Positions 40,988 to 50,142 of a stretch of DNA of 64,000 nt are shown piece by piece. Location: positions 806,001 to 870,000 of the forward strand of contig NZ_CP043839.1 in NCBI RefSeq assembly GCF_032878955.1, in the 5' to 3' direction. The notes below the pieces were generated by a model. The model did not search any database and had not been told where the DNA came from. It saw only the letters and a list, made by a program, of their open reading frames with translations. The position numbers and the translations under genes are program-made. The DNA is from Butyricimonas paravirosa (GTDB lineage: Bacteria; Bacteroidota; Bacteroidia; Bacteroidales; Marinifilaceae). Each line of letters begins with the position of its first letter. The stretch's first letter is position 1.

Positions 40988-42487
40988 ATGGCAATCTATT
41001 TGGACGATGTATCAAGAACTTTCGGAGAATATCTGCTTATTCCCGGTCTGACCACGAAACAGTGTATCCCAACCAACGTTTCATTGAAAACACCCTTGGT
41101 GAAGTATAAAAAAGGCGAGAAATCAGCCATTGAACTGAACATCCCGTTTGTTTCAGCGATTATGCAGTCCGTTTCCGATTCTGGATTGGCAATTGCACTT
41201 GCCCGGAACGGGGGATTGTCATTTATCTTCGGTTCGCAACCTATCGAATCACAGGCAGAAATGGTTCGCAAGGTAAAGAAATTCAAGGCCGGATTCGTTA
41301 CCAGTGACTCCAACATCACCCCGGAAGCCACGTTGGCAGACGTGCTTGCTTTGGTGAAACGCACGGGACATACCACAATGGGTGTTACCCATGACGGAAC
41401 CCCGAACGGCAAATTGCTGGGTATAGTTACCAGCCGGGATTACCGGGGAGAAAAAGACCCGAAAGACAGAAAAGTGAAAGAATTCATGACTCCCTTTTCC
41501 AAATTAACCGTTGGAGAAATCGGGATGACCCTCAGCGAGGCAAACCAAATCATCTGGGATCATAAACTGAACACCTTACCAATCATCGATAAAGATCAAA
41601 ACCTTGCTTACTTCGTGTTCCGCAAGGACTATGATAGCCACAAAGATAACCCGAATGAATTATTAAACACCACGGACAAGAAATTACTGGTAGGTGCCGG
41701 GATTAACTCCCGTGATTACAAAGAACGTGTTCCCGCGTTAGTAGAAGCCGGGGTGGACGTTTTATGTATCGATTCATCTGACGGTTTCTCCGAATGGCAA
41801 AAAGAAACATTACAATGGATTAAACAAGAATACAACGGCAAAGTACTCGTTGGTGCCGGAAACGTGGTAGATCAGGCCGGATTCCGTTATCTAGTGGAAG
41901 CCGGGGCTGACTTTATCAAAGTGGGCATCGGTGGAGGTTCCATTTGTATCACCCGCGAGCAGAAAGGTATCGGCCGCGGACAGGCTACAGCCGTGATTGA
42001 CGTGGCCAAAGCCCGCGATAAATACTTCGAGGATACCGGTATCTACGTGCCGATTTGTAGTGATGGCGGTCTCGTACATGACTACCACATGGTGTTGGCT
42101 CTTGCCATGGGTGCCGATTTCTTGATGATGGGACGTTATTTCGCCCGATTCGATGAATCCCCCACCAAAAAACTAATGGTGAATAACTCCTACGTGAAAG
42201 AGTACTGGGGAGAAGGTTCTAACCGCGCCCACAACTGGCAACGTTATGACATGGGCGGCAGTGAATCCCTCAAATTCGAGGAAGGCGTGGATAGCTACGT
42301 TCCATACGCCGGAAAATTAAAAGACAACTTGGATGTAACCATCGGTAAAATCCGCTCCACGATGTGTAGCTGCGGAGCAACATCTATCTTTGAATTACAA
42401 AAGAATGCTAAAATCACCCTGGTTTCTTCAACCAGTATCGTGGAAGGCGGTGCCCACGACGTGATATTAAAAGATCATAACAGATAA
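40988..42487 (+). CDS. guaB: IMP dehydrogenase, Tritrichomonas-type
   Basis: 499 residues. It oxidises IMP to XMP in guanine nucleotide synthesis. It has a TIM barrel with a CBS-pair insert (about 95-220), active-site loop GIGGGSICITRE with the catalytic C320, phosphate-binding SDGG, and a flap reading HNWQRYDMGG. Typical bacterial IMPDHs have GIGPGSICTTR and a flap RYFQ; this variant closely matches the Tritrichomonas foetus enzyme as I remember it, including the N-terminal EYLLIPGLTTKQCIP and the C-terminal TLVSSTSIVEGGAHDV. It is the first core gene after the mobile element. Confidence 0.95.
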   Translation: MAIYLDDVSRTFGEYLLIPGLTTKQCIPTNVSLKTPLVKYKKGEKSAIELNIPFVSAIMQSVSDSGLAIALARNGGLSFIFGSQPIESQAEMVRKVKKFKAGFVTSDSNITPEATLADVLALVKRTGHTTMGVTHDGTPNGKLLGIVTSRDYRGEKDPKDRKVKEFMTPFSKLTVGEIGMTLSEANQIIWDHKLNTLPIIDKDQNLAYFVFRKDYDSHKDNPNELLNTTDKKLLVGAGINSRDYKERVPALVEAGVDVLCIDSSDGFSEWQKETLQWIKQEYNGKVLVGAGNVVDQAGFRYLVEAGADFIKVGIGGGSICITREQKGIGRGQATAVIDVAKARDKYFEDTGIYVPICSDGGLVHDYHMVLALAMGADFLMMGRYFARFDESPTKKLMVNNSYVKEYWGEGSNRAHNWQRYDMGGSESLKFEEGVDSYVPYAGKLKDNLDVTIGKIRSTMCSCGATSIFELQKNAKITLVSSTSIVEGGAHDVILKDHNR

Positions 42488-42491
42488 TATC

Positions 42492-42522
42492 AAAAAATCC
42501 CGGATTAAACTCCGGGATTTTT
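42492..42522. terminator. Bidirectional terminator between guaB and the Fpg-like gene
   Basis: AAAAATCCCGGA, loop TTAAAC, TCCGGGATTTTTT. It serves both convergent genes. Confidence 0.85.
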
Positions 42523-42526
42523 TATT

Positions 42527-43369
42527 CTATCTTTCTTCTTGCTGACAAGTGTTGCAATAGTAAATACTACCCCCTAAATAATTCTCTTTTAATATATAAT
42601 CCCCGCAGTACACACAATGGCTCCCCACAGTATCCTTAGACAAGTAAGGAACGTACCCCCCTTTTTGATCAAACAAATCCTTCTCGGAACAACGTCCTCC
42701 CAGTCGGTATATCTCCCGCAAAACCTTCTTCACACACCCGAAAAGCTCTTCCCTTTTCGCCTGCGAAAGAACCGCAATCTTCGTCTTCGGATGTACCCGA
42801 GCCAGATACAGAATATCTTGCAACACGCCATTTCCCAAACCGGGAATCATCTGATCCGTGGCAAGAAACGCCTTGGCACTCTTTTTCTGTACCCCTTCGT
42901 CATTAATCAGGGACATGAAATACGCCTTGTCAAAAGCATCCGACAACACCTGCGGTTTATTTTTTGCCCCCCCGTAATATGACACCAAACCACCCTCGAA
43001 AGAATCCCCCACGAAACACCATACAGCACCGTACATCCTCACGGAAACGATTATGCAACTCTGATCTTCAAACCCGATCAGTAACTGGTGCTTGTTCGGT
43101 AACTTCGCCTCAGGTTCGTAATAACGGAGGTTTACCCCGTCGCTAAACACCACCTTGGCATCCCCCACGTTTATTTGCACCATTCCCCCGTAAGCACAAG
43201 CCCCGTCCACCATTTTACCAAGTAACATCCCCGGGTATTTTTCCGGATCCCCGTTGAAAAAGGCAAATTTATGCGGGGTGTAGCAAGGTATAACATCCGT
43301 TACGACCTTTCCTTTGATAACCCCGTTCAACTGTTCCGACAAACAAAGCGCTTCAGGTGCCTCTATCAT
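42527..43369 (-). CDS. Fpg/Nei-family protein lacking the N-terminal catalytic proline
   Basis: 280 residues with the family layout: N-terminal beta sandwich, H2TH domain (FLATDQMIPGLGNGVLQDILYLARVHPKT) and a C-terminal four-cysteine zinc finger (HCVYCGDYILKENYLGG...YYCNTCQ). Active Fpg/Nei enzymes begin Met-Pro-Glu, and the proline becomes the N-terminal nucleophile; here the start is MIEAPEALCL, so the nucleophile is replaced by Ile although the Glu remains. It may bind damaged DNA without glycosylase activity or use another residue. A -7 box lies at 43404-43411. It converges on guaB. Confidence 0.85.
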   Translation of the reverse strand: MIEAPEALCLSEQLNGVIKGKVVTDVIPCYTPHKFAFFNGDPEKYPGMLLGKMVDGACAYGGMVQINVGDAKVVFSDGVNLRYYEPEAKLPNKHQLLIGFEDQSCIIVSVRMYGAVWCFVGDSFEGGLVSYYGGAKNKPQVLSDAFDKAYFMSLINDEGVQKKSAKAFLATDQMIPGLGNGVLQDILYLARVHPKTKIAVLSQAKREELFGCVKKVLREIYRLGGRCSEKDLFDQKGGYVPYLSKDTVGSHCVYCGDYILKENYLGGSIYYCNTCQQEER

Positions 43370-43403
43370 AATTCCATCATTTAAATTTATACTCTTTCTT
43401 CCT

Positions 43404-43411
43404 CAAATATA
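43404..43411 (-). promoter_or_regulatory. -7 box for the Fpg-like gene
   Basis: CAAATATA on the plus strand reads TATATTTG on the minus strand (TAnnTTTG), 35 bp before the ATG. Confidence 0.45.
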
Positions 43412-43472
43412 ATCGAAAAAACGATACAAAACATTTTATTGCTTATCTTCGTTACATCAAAAAACAAAAACT

Positions 43473-43739
43473 ATGAATTACAAAGTGACACATTATCCTA
43501 CCCGGCAACGTTTCGAAATCGAGTTGGAAAACATGACGGCTTATGCAGAATACAAGTTAACGGACAATAGTCTTGACATTATTCACACGTTTGTTCCCCC
43601 GGCTTTAGAAGGGAGAGGAATCGCTAGCGCACTCACGGAAGCCGCTTATGACTACGCAAAAGCCAATCACCTCAAACCGGAAGGCACTTGCTCGTATGCG
43701 GCCGTGTGGTTGAAACGACATCCGGAATATTTACAATAG
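43473..43739 (+). CDS. Small GNAT-like N-acetyltransferase (YidJ/PF14542 type)
   Basis: 88 residues, the usual size for this short GNAT family. It has DIIHTFVPPALEGRGIASALTEAAYDYAKANHLK, with the acetyl-CoA pyrophosphate loop (EGRGIASAL), and ends CSYAAVWLKRHPEYLQ. Members acetylate small molecules or proteins; the substrate is unknown. It is a free-standing gene divergent from the Fpg-like gene. Confidence 0.85.
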   Translation: MNYKVTHYPTRQRFEIELENMTAYAEYKLTDNSLDIIHTFVPPALEGRGIASALTEAAYDYAKANHLKPEGTCSYAAVWLKRHPEYLQ

Positions 43740-43957
43740 AAACATTATGCAAATCTACTGGCAGACACATCCTCCGGTGTTCCGCCTGTGACTCGGGCGT
43801 AATCCAATCATTCATCGACACGAACTTTGGGACAAGTTACCACTCCCGCTCGATAACTTATCGGCAACTTATCGGTAACTTACTAACGAGACTGCGACGC
43901 GAGTAGACGGTAACTTATTCGAAATATTAAGTTTAGAGTAGCCCGGAAGACGCTCCC

Positions 43958-44695
43958 TTATTCACGCCCCATGTATCGACAATAAATATTAAACAATTCC
44001 TTGGGCATCTTCAACAAATGCTTGAACTTGATACGGCTGTCCCCCTTCTCCACCCATGTGTTCAAGGGAACTTCATGAATAATCCGGTCATAATCAGCGT
44101 GTTTTTCCCGGATTCGTAAGATTAGTTCCACGTCGAAAAGCCAACCGGAACGAAATTCCTCGCTAAATCCAACAGGTATTAACTCACTTTTCAAAAGCTT
44201 AGCCCCACATTGAGAATCGTACACGGGAAGTTGATATAACATCGAAACTAACGTCGCAAAGCCCCGCCCCAAATAATGGCGATACGCTTTCCTTTGCACG
44301 TTGGCCCCCAAGCGTTTCAGACGGGCCCCCATCGTCATGCACACTCCCGGTTTCCTGTCCATCACCTCTGCCAGCAGATACAGGTCCTCCAATGGCGTGG
44401 CCAAATCGGCATCCAGATACCCCACGATATTGTAACGATTCAAGGAACTGACATACAACATCCCACTCCTGACGGCCTCCGCCTTTCCCCGGTTGTCCGT
44501 GTTGTCTACCAGCAAGAAACGCCCCGGTTCCAACTCCACGGCCCGCCGTAAAACCTCGGATGTATTATCCTGACTACCATCGTTCACGAAACAAAAATCA
44601 AAACGTTCTTCTCTACCCACGAATTCCCGGAAGACCTCCAACTCCAAACGTTGCGCCTCGTTATAACACGGGATGATGACACATATCTTTTTCAT
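43958..44695 (-). CDS. GT2 glycosyltransferase, polyprenyl-phosphate hexose synthase-like
   Basis: 245 residues with a GT-A fold: VIIPCYNEAQRLE, FVNDGSQDNT, NRGKAEAVRSGM, DADLATPLEDL (DXD), QCGAKLL and RSGWLFDVELILR, the pattern of dolichyl-phosphate glucose/mannose synthases. It would load a hexose on a polyprenyl phosphate at the cytoplasmic face. There is no C-terminal membrane helix pair, so it is the soluble or peripheral type. It starts 11 bp after the stop of the GT-C-like membrane protein gene, which could use the lipid-linked sugar as donor. Confidence 0.88.
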   Translation of the reverse strand: MKKICVIIPCYNEAQRLELEVFREFVGREERFDFCFVNDGSQDNTSEVLRRAVELEPGRFLLVDNTDNRGKAEAVRSGMLYVSSLNRYNIVGYLDADLATPLEDLYLLAEVMDRKPGVCMTMGARLKRLGANVQRKAYRHYLGRGFATLVSMLYQLPVYDSQCGAKLLKSELIPVGFSEEFRSGWLFDVELILRIREKHADYDRIIHEVPLNTWVEKGDSRIKFKHLLKMPKELFNIYCRYMGRE

Positions 44696-44706
44696 TTATA
44701 ATCGTT

Positions 44707-47700
44707 TTATTTCCGAATCTCCATTTCTTTCGACAAGAAACGCTGTAATTCAATCGCCTCCCTGTTCTTCGGGTCCAGTTCTATCGCCTTTTGAGCCATT
44801 TCTGTGGCTGTAGCCCGGCGTCCTGCCGCAAGTTCACATAGCGCACGTAACAATACAAACTCGCTATCCTCCTTGACCCCGTTCATCTGTTTCAACAATT
44901 TCTCGGCATCCTCCATGCGTTTTTGCTGAATCAAAGCCCGGAGTTCAATCTTCTGCAACGCCTCTTTATCCCGTCCTTGCTCACGTAACAATGATGTGAT
45001 CTGTTCCAGTAACTTGTAGTTATTCACACGACAGTAACATTCCGCCAAAGAAAGCAACACCCGCTCATCCGCCCGTTTGGCTCTCACCACCTTCTCGTAA
45101 GGTTCTATCGCTTTCGAATAACTCCCGTTTCGCCGTAAAATATCCCCACCTAAGGCCAACGCCTGCACGTTTCCACCGTTATACCTCAACGCTTTATTGA
45201 CATTATCCAGCGCCTCCTTATCCTTTCCCTCCGTGTAGTAAATCAACCCCTTCAAATAATAAGAAGAAGATGCCACGTCATTTTGGGCCAACATCGCGTC
45301 AACCGCCTGATGAGCCGTCGTGAACTTTTTCAAATCCAAAGCACTCAACGCCCGGATATTCAACGCATCCATCAACTGCGGTTGCCATTTCAGAGATTCA
45401 CCCGTACACCGAAGAGCCTCCTCCGGCTTGCCAATCGTGTAGTACATCCGGGATAAACGCATCCACATTTCCTCGTTCCACGGGTGATCCTTCAAATAAT
45501 TCTCCAATTTCGCGATCGCCTCCGGGTACTTCTTCTGTTCCTCCAACTTGATCGCCTCGTAATCATCCCTAGACGTTCTCTCACCCACCACGCACATCGG
45601 CAACCCATCGGCATCCACCGAATACAAAAAGCCCTCTTTCACCGGGAAAAGACCATTTTTCAACTGGAAACTATTGATATACACGTTATCGAATATCATG
45701 TAATCCCACTCCTTGCTGAATTTATCGTAATACCGGCTATACACGATGGTAACATTCGTATCTTTCCGGAAATAATGTTGCAGATTCGCACTATGATTCG
45801 TCACGATCCGGAGAGGACGTCCCTTATAATCCACGTTCTTCTTGAACCAATCCACCCCTTTTTTCAAGGAATTATAATAATAATCCGTTTCGTAATCTCC
45901 GTAAGCACCTCGCAACCCTCCCACCAACTCGTTAAAATAAACATAGTCATTGGGATGATTCACGGCCATGTGACGTGCAGGCAGAAATAACAACCCGACA
46001 AGCACAACCACCATGACACCCTTCAAATATTTAGGGGAAACAGATAACATTAACGTCCAGAACCGGGCTGCCAGCAACACCATGAAAGGCATCACGAACA
46101 ACAAATGACGAATTCCCCCGTACAAATTTGATTTCTGGTAAATCACCCAAAACACGGGAAATACCAGTGAGAATAAAATGAAGAACGACAACAGAGAGAA
46201 TTCCTTCTTCCGGAAAGCCATGAAAAAAAGATACCCGATAAAACCGATAACAACCACCAAGGGTGACCCGATCATCAAGTATTTCGGGGCATAATGAACA
46301 GGCAGCATATTCGACATCATCTGTTCTCCCTCGAATATCGTGCGCAACCCGATATTATAATTCGTGAATTCCTTCAATGACACAACCACGTTAGTAAACG
46401 GGCGAGCCAACGCAAAAGGCCACGTGATAATAGACAAGAAATACCCAACAAATAAAACGAGTATAATCAAAAACAAGATGTTTTCGACATCTTTACGATA
46501 TTTCATAAATTTATAAAACTCCTTGAATCCGACCCATAAGATGTAAAACAAACCGCCATACATCAACAAGTACGGAAATAAAAGCAAGCCCCCGGAACGG
46601 GTTCCCAATGCCAAAGCGATTCCCAGCATGGCCCCGATCATGTGTCGTAGTTTGACCACGGGATAACGATCGAACATCCGCACGAAGTAAAATATGGCAA
46701 CCAAGTATCCCACGGCAAACGGAATGTCCTTCAGGTTATTCATACTATGCCCGAAGAAACGAGGCGAAAAAAAGAGTAACAACATGGAAATGAGTCCACA
46801 CAACCCTCCCCCGAAACGCATTCCCATCAAACCGATCATAATTATCCCCAAAGCTCCCACCAAGGCACACACGACATGACGCACGGCATAAACATCATCC
46901 GCACCGATCATGTTAGCCACGACAGCCGCCACCACCTGCATCGAATTACCGTAAAGGTGTAAAGCCGTTTGAGGCTGATTCAACGCGGCCTTATCCCCTT
47001 TCGTGAAAAAATCAAGTACATAACCGGAATGCCGGTGATCGACAAACTCGTCCCCGCTAATCCCGTAATCCTTACTGATATAAGGCATATAAAAAAAGAT
47101 GAACAAACCGAATAACAGCATAAGCATTCGGAATGTCATATCCCGACGAGACTGACCGGAAACATCAAACAAGGTGGTAAAGAAACGGCCTGTGGTCAAA
47201 AAACGAAAAGGTATCTTCCAAAAATAATTCACGGCAGGGTTCGAAACGTTTTCCGAATCTTTCCAGGTAACAGACACCTCCAAGGTCCCGAATTTCACGA
47301 AAGCTTTCTGTAAACTGTAACTCACAGCCCGCAATAGATTTCCGTCCAAGTCATCCCCAGCGTAAGCCTTCATGAACAAAGCCTTGTTACCAATCAACAC
47401 AGGAGAATCCGTGATACTCCGATCACCCCGCCACAGGACTGCATCCACAAACCCAAGCCACAGCTTACGTTTCCGGTTACTCACGTAATAAACATGATCC
47501 TTTCGTTCCGTTTTTCCGTAAGCTTGCCCAAGAGCGTTCAACACAGGCAAGGCCACCCGGTCCAGATCGACAAGCATTATATCCTCGGCCCGTACCTCTT
47601 GTAACACGTTTAGAAACTCTTCATGTTGACAACCAACCCGTAGCAGGATGATATTCTCCTGCAAGAATTCTTTATTGGTATTTAAAACGGGTAATTGAAA

Positions 47701-47757
47701 ATCGGCATTTCTCGAGAAACCAATTACCTGAATAGACTTATTTACGACTTCTTCCAC
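44707..47757 (-). CDS. Large GT-C-like membrane protein with TPR tail
   Basis: 1,016 residues in three parts. Residues 1-165 resemble a worn-down glycosyltransferase-A domain (IIVFSR-like start, DIMLVDLDRVALP). Residues 210-620 have about ten to twelve membrane spans with the first external loop YISKDYGISGDEFVDHRHSG, like the acidic loop of GT39/ArnT-type GT-C enzymes. Residues 740-1010 are tetratricopeptide repeats (AIAKLENYLKDHPWNEEMWMRLSRMYY and similar). It likely transfers a sugar from polyprenyl phosphate to a periplasmic acceptor; the partner GT2 lies directly downstream. The acceptor is unknown. Confidence 0.72.
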   Translation of the reverse strand: MEEVVNKSIQVIGFSRNADFQLPVLNTNKEFLQENIILLRVGCQHEEFLNVLQEVRAEDIMLVDLDRVALPVLNALGQAYGKTERKDHVYYVSNRKRKLWLGFVDAVLWRGDRSITDSPVLIGNKALFMKAYAGDDLDGNLLRAVSYSLQKAFVKFGTLEVSVTWKDSENVSNPAVNYFWKIPFRFLTTGRFFTTLFDVSGQSRRDMTFRMLMLLFGLFIFFYMPYISKDYGISGDEFVDHRHSGYVLDFFTKGDKAALNQPQTALHLYGNSMQVVAAVVANMIGADDVYAVRHVVCALVGALGIIMIGLMGMRFGGGLCGLISMLLLFFSPRFFGHSMNNLKDIPFAVGYLVAIFYFVRMFDRYPVVKLRHMIGAMLGIALALGTRSGGLLLFPYLLMYGGLFYILWVGFKEFYKFMKYRKDVENILFLIILVLFVGYFLSIITWPFALARPFTNVVVSLKEFTNYNIGLRTIFEGEQMMSNMLPVHYAPKYLMIGSPLVVVIGFIGYLFFMAFRKKEFSLLSFFILFSLVFPVFWVIYQKSNLYGGIRHLLFVMPFMVLLAARFWTLMLSVSPKYLKGVMVVVLVGLLFLPARHMAVNHPNDYVYFNELVGGLRGAYGDYETDYYYNSLKKGVDWFKKNVDYKGRPLRIVTNHSANLQHYFRKDTNVTIVYSRYYDKFSKEWDYMIFDNVYINSFQLKNGLFPVKEGFLYSVDADGLPMCVVGERTSRDDYEAIKLEEQKKYPEAIAKLENYLKDHPWNEEMWMRLSRMYYTIGKPEEALRCTGESLKWQPQLMDALNIRALSALDLKKFTTAHQAVDAMLAQNDVASSSYYLKGLIYYTEGKDKEALDNVNKALRYNGGNVQALALGGDILRRNGSYSKAIEPYEKVVRAKRADERVLLSLAECYCRVNNYKLLEQITSLLREQGRDKEALQKIELRALIQQKRMEDAEKLLKQMNGVKEDSEFVLLRALCELAAGRRATATEMAQKAIELDPKNREAIELQRFLSKEMEIRK

Positions 47758-47982
47758 TGTAAAATCTTTTACACAACTAGTTAATATATTTTACCGCCTA
47801 CTTACGACCTTTAACGGGTATAAAGATATAAAATAAGTTATCAACTCCCAATACTCTTTCTGCCATTTCATTGTCAGATTGAAACGTCTTGACCCGTTCA
47901 ATTTATGACGTTCTGTCAGTAAATATGACACCAACCACGTGCCTGTAAGAGATTTTTATGAAAATAAGTCTTATTTGGGAAC

Positions 47983-47997
47983 TGGCACACCGTTTGA
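47983..47997 (+). promoter_or_regulatory. Candidate sigma-54 promoter of dnaK
   Basis: TGGCACACCGTTTGA: GG (47984-47985) and GA (47996-47997) are 10 bases apart. The -24 half matches TGGCAC exactly and the -12 half has TTGA instead of TTGC. The predicted start is near 48009, a 74-nt leader. No TAnnTTTG box was seen. Confidence 0.45.
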
Positions 47998-48082
47998 TAA
48001 AAGATAAATGTTCTTGAAACTATTCAGGGACAAAGAACGAAAAAGTAAATAGAAAATAATAACATTATAAATATTAAACAAT

Positions 48083-49993
48083 ATGGGAAAGATTATTGGT
48101 ATAGACTTGGGAACCACAAACTCTTGCGTTGCCGTAATGGAAGGTAACGAGCCGGTGGTGATCCCGAACAGTGAAGGTAGGAGAACAACACCATCTATTG
48201 TTGCTTTTGTTGACAATGGCGAAAGAAAAGTAGGTGACCCTGCAAAACGTCAGGCTATCACGAACCCGACGAGAACAATATATTCTATCAAACGTTTCAT
48301 GGGTGAAACCTATGATCAGGTAGATAAAGAAATCAATCGTGTACCTTACAAGGTGGTAAGAGGAGAAAACAACACCCCGCGTGTTGAAATTGGTGATCGT
48401 AAATATTCCCCGCAGGAAATCTCTGCCATGATTCTTCAAAAAATGAAGAAGACAGCCGAAGATTACTTGGGACAAGAGGTATCAGAGGCGGTAATCACCG
48501 TTCCTGCATATTTTAACGACGCTCAACGTCAAGCGACGAAAGAGGCCGGAGAAATTGCCGGGTTGACCGTGAAACGTATTATCAACGAGCCGACTGCTGC
48601 TGCATTGGCTTACGGATTGGATAAACAAGATCAAGATATGAAGATCGCCGTCTTCGACTTGGGAGGTGGTACCTTCGATATTTCTATCTTGGAATTAGGT
48701 GACGGAGTGTTCGAGGTAAAATCAACTGATGGTGATACCCACCTAGGAGGAGATGACTTCGACGACGTGATTATCAACTGGTTGGCTGACGAGTTCAAGA
48801 AAGACGAGAACGTGGACATCCGGAAAGACCCGATGGCTCACCAACGTCTGAAAGAAGCTGCTGAAAAAGCTAAAATCGAACTTTCCAGCTCAACCTCCAC
48901 GGAAATCAATTTGCCGTACATATTCCCGGTTGATGGAATTCCAAAACACTTGGTAAGAACCTTAACCCGATCACAATTCGAGCAATTGACAGACCATCTG
49001 GTACAAGCAACCATCGAGCCTTGCCGTCGTGCATTGAAGAATGCAAACGTGAGTGCATCAGACATCAGCGAGGTAATTCTGGTAGGTGGTTCTACCCGTA
49101 TCCCGGCTGTACAGAAGAAAGTTGAAGAGTTCTTTGGCAAAGCTCCTTCCAAGGGAGTTAACCCGGACGAAGTTGTTGCCGTTGGTGCCGCTATCCAAGG
49201 TGGTGTATTAACCGGAGAAGTAAAAGACGTGTTGTTACTTGACGTAACCCCGCTTTCTTTAGGTATTGAAACTTTAGGTGGAGTGATGACTAAATTGATT
49301 GAATCCAACACCACGATCCCGACCAAGAAATCGGAAGTATTCTCCACGGCTGCCGACAACCAACCGTCTGTTGAAATTCACGTATTACAAGGAGAACGTC
49401 CTTTGGCAAAAGACAACAAGACGATCGGACGTTTCCACTTGGACGGACTACCACCAGCCCCACGTGGTGTTCCACAGATCGAGGTTAGTTTCGACATCGA
49501 TGCTAACGGTATTCTAAAAGTATCTGCAAAAGATAAAGCTACCGGAAAAGAACAATCTATCCGTATCGAGGCTTCATCCGGACTCTCCGATACCGATATC
49601 AAGAGAATGAAGGACGAGGCTGCCGCTAATGCAGAGGCTGACAAGAAGGAAAAAGAACGAATCGACACGATCAATAAAGCCGACAGTATGATCTTCCAAA
49701 CAGAAAAACAATTGAAAGAGTTTGGAGACAAATTACCTGCCGACAAGAAACAACCGATCGAGGCTGCTTTGCAAAAACTGAAAGACGCTCACAAGGCTCA
49801 GGACGTTACCGCTATCAACTCGGCTATTGATGAACTGAACAACGTGTTCCAGGCTGCATCTCAAGAAATGTACAACGCCCAACAACAACAAGGAGCACAA
49901 CAAGGAGCCCCTCACGCTGATCAACAACAACAAGCGAACAATGGTGGTAAAGACCAAGAAGTAACTGACGTTGACTTCGAGGAGGTGAAATAA
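48083..49993 (+). CDS. dnaK: Chaperone DnaK (Hsp70)
   Basis: 636 residues, full length. The ATPase domain has IGIDLGTTNSCVAV, the phosphate-2 motif VFDLGGGTFDISIL and the adenosine motif ILVGGSTRIPAVQ; the linker DVLLLDVTPLSLGIETLGG joins the substrate-binding domain (IHVLQGERPLAKDNKTIGRFHLDGLPPAPRG), and a helical lid ends in a Gln-rich tail and VTDVDFEEV. It folds and refolds cytoplasmic proteins with DnaJ and GrpE, which are not in this window. Followed by a strong terminator. Confidence 0.98.
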   Translation: MGKIIGIDLGTTNSCVAVMEGNEPVVIPNSEGRRTTPSIVAFVDNGERKVGDPAKRQAITNPTRTIYSIKRFMGETYDQVDKEINRVPYKVVRGENNTPRVEIGDRKYSPQEISAMILQKMKKTAEDYLGQEVSEAVITVPAYFNDAQRQATKEAGEIAGLTVKRIINEPTAAALAYGLDKQDQDMKIAVFDLGGGTFDISILELGDGVFEVKSTDGDTHLGGDDFDDVIINWLADEFKKDENVDIRKDPMAHQRLKEAAEKAKIELSSSTSTEINLPYIFPVDGIPKHLVRTLTRSQFEQLTDHLVQATIEPCRRALKNANVSASDISEVILVGGSTRIPAVQKKVEEFFGKAPSKGVNPDEVVAVGAAIQGGVLTGEVKDVLLLDVTPLSLGIETLGGVMTKLIESNTTIPTKKSEVFSTAADNQPSVEIHVLQGERPLAKDNKTIGRFHLDGLPPAPRGVPQIEVSFDIDANGILKVSAKDKATGKEQSIRIEASSGLSDTDIKRMKDEAAANAEADKKEKERIDTINKADSMIFQTEKQLKEFGDKLPADKKQPIEAALQKLKDAHKAQDVTAINSAIDELNNVFQAASQEMYNAQQQQGAQQGAPHADQQQQANNGGKDQEVTDVDFEEVK

Positions 49994-50010
49994 AATTCTA
50001 ACATCTACAT

Positions 50011-50046
50011 AAAAAAGCTGTAAACTTATCGTTTACAGCTTTTTTC
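50011..50046 (+). terminator. Terminator of dnaK
   Basis: AAAAAGCTGTAAAC, loop TTATC, GTTTACAGCTTTTTTC: a 14-bp stem with a U tract. Confidence 0.92.
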
Positions 50047-50142
50047 ATACTCCAATGACATCCTTCTTTATACACGACATGGAAATTCATGACGAACTTC
50101 CATGCACGTAAATTAGAAATATAATAATTTTAATAATATCAA

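Noticed and set aside
43740..43957. Short AACTTATCGG-type repeats after the small GNAT gene
   Set aside because: Only two to three degenerate copies in a 218-bp spacer with no other signal; not enough to call an element.
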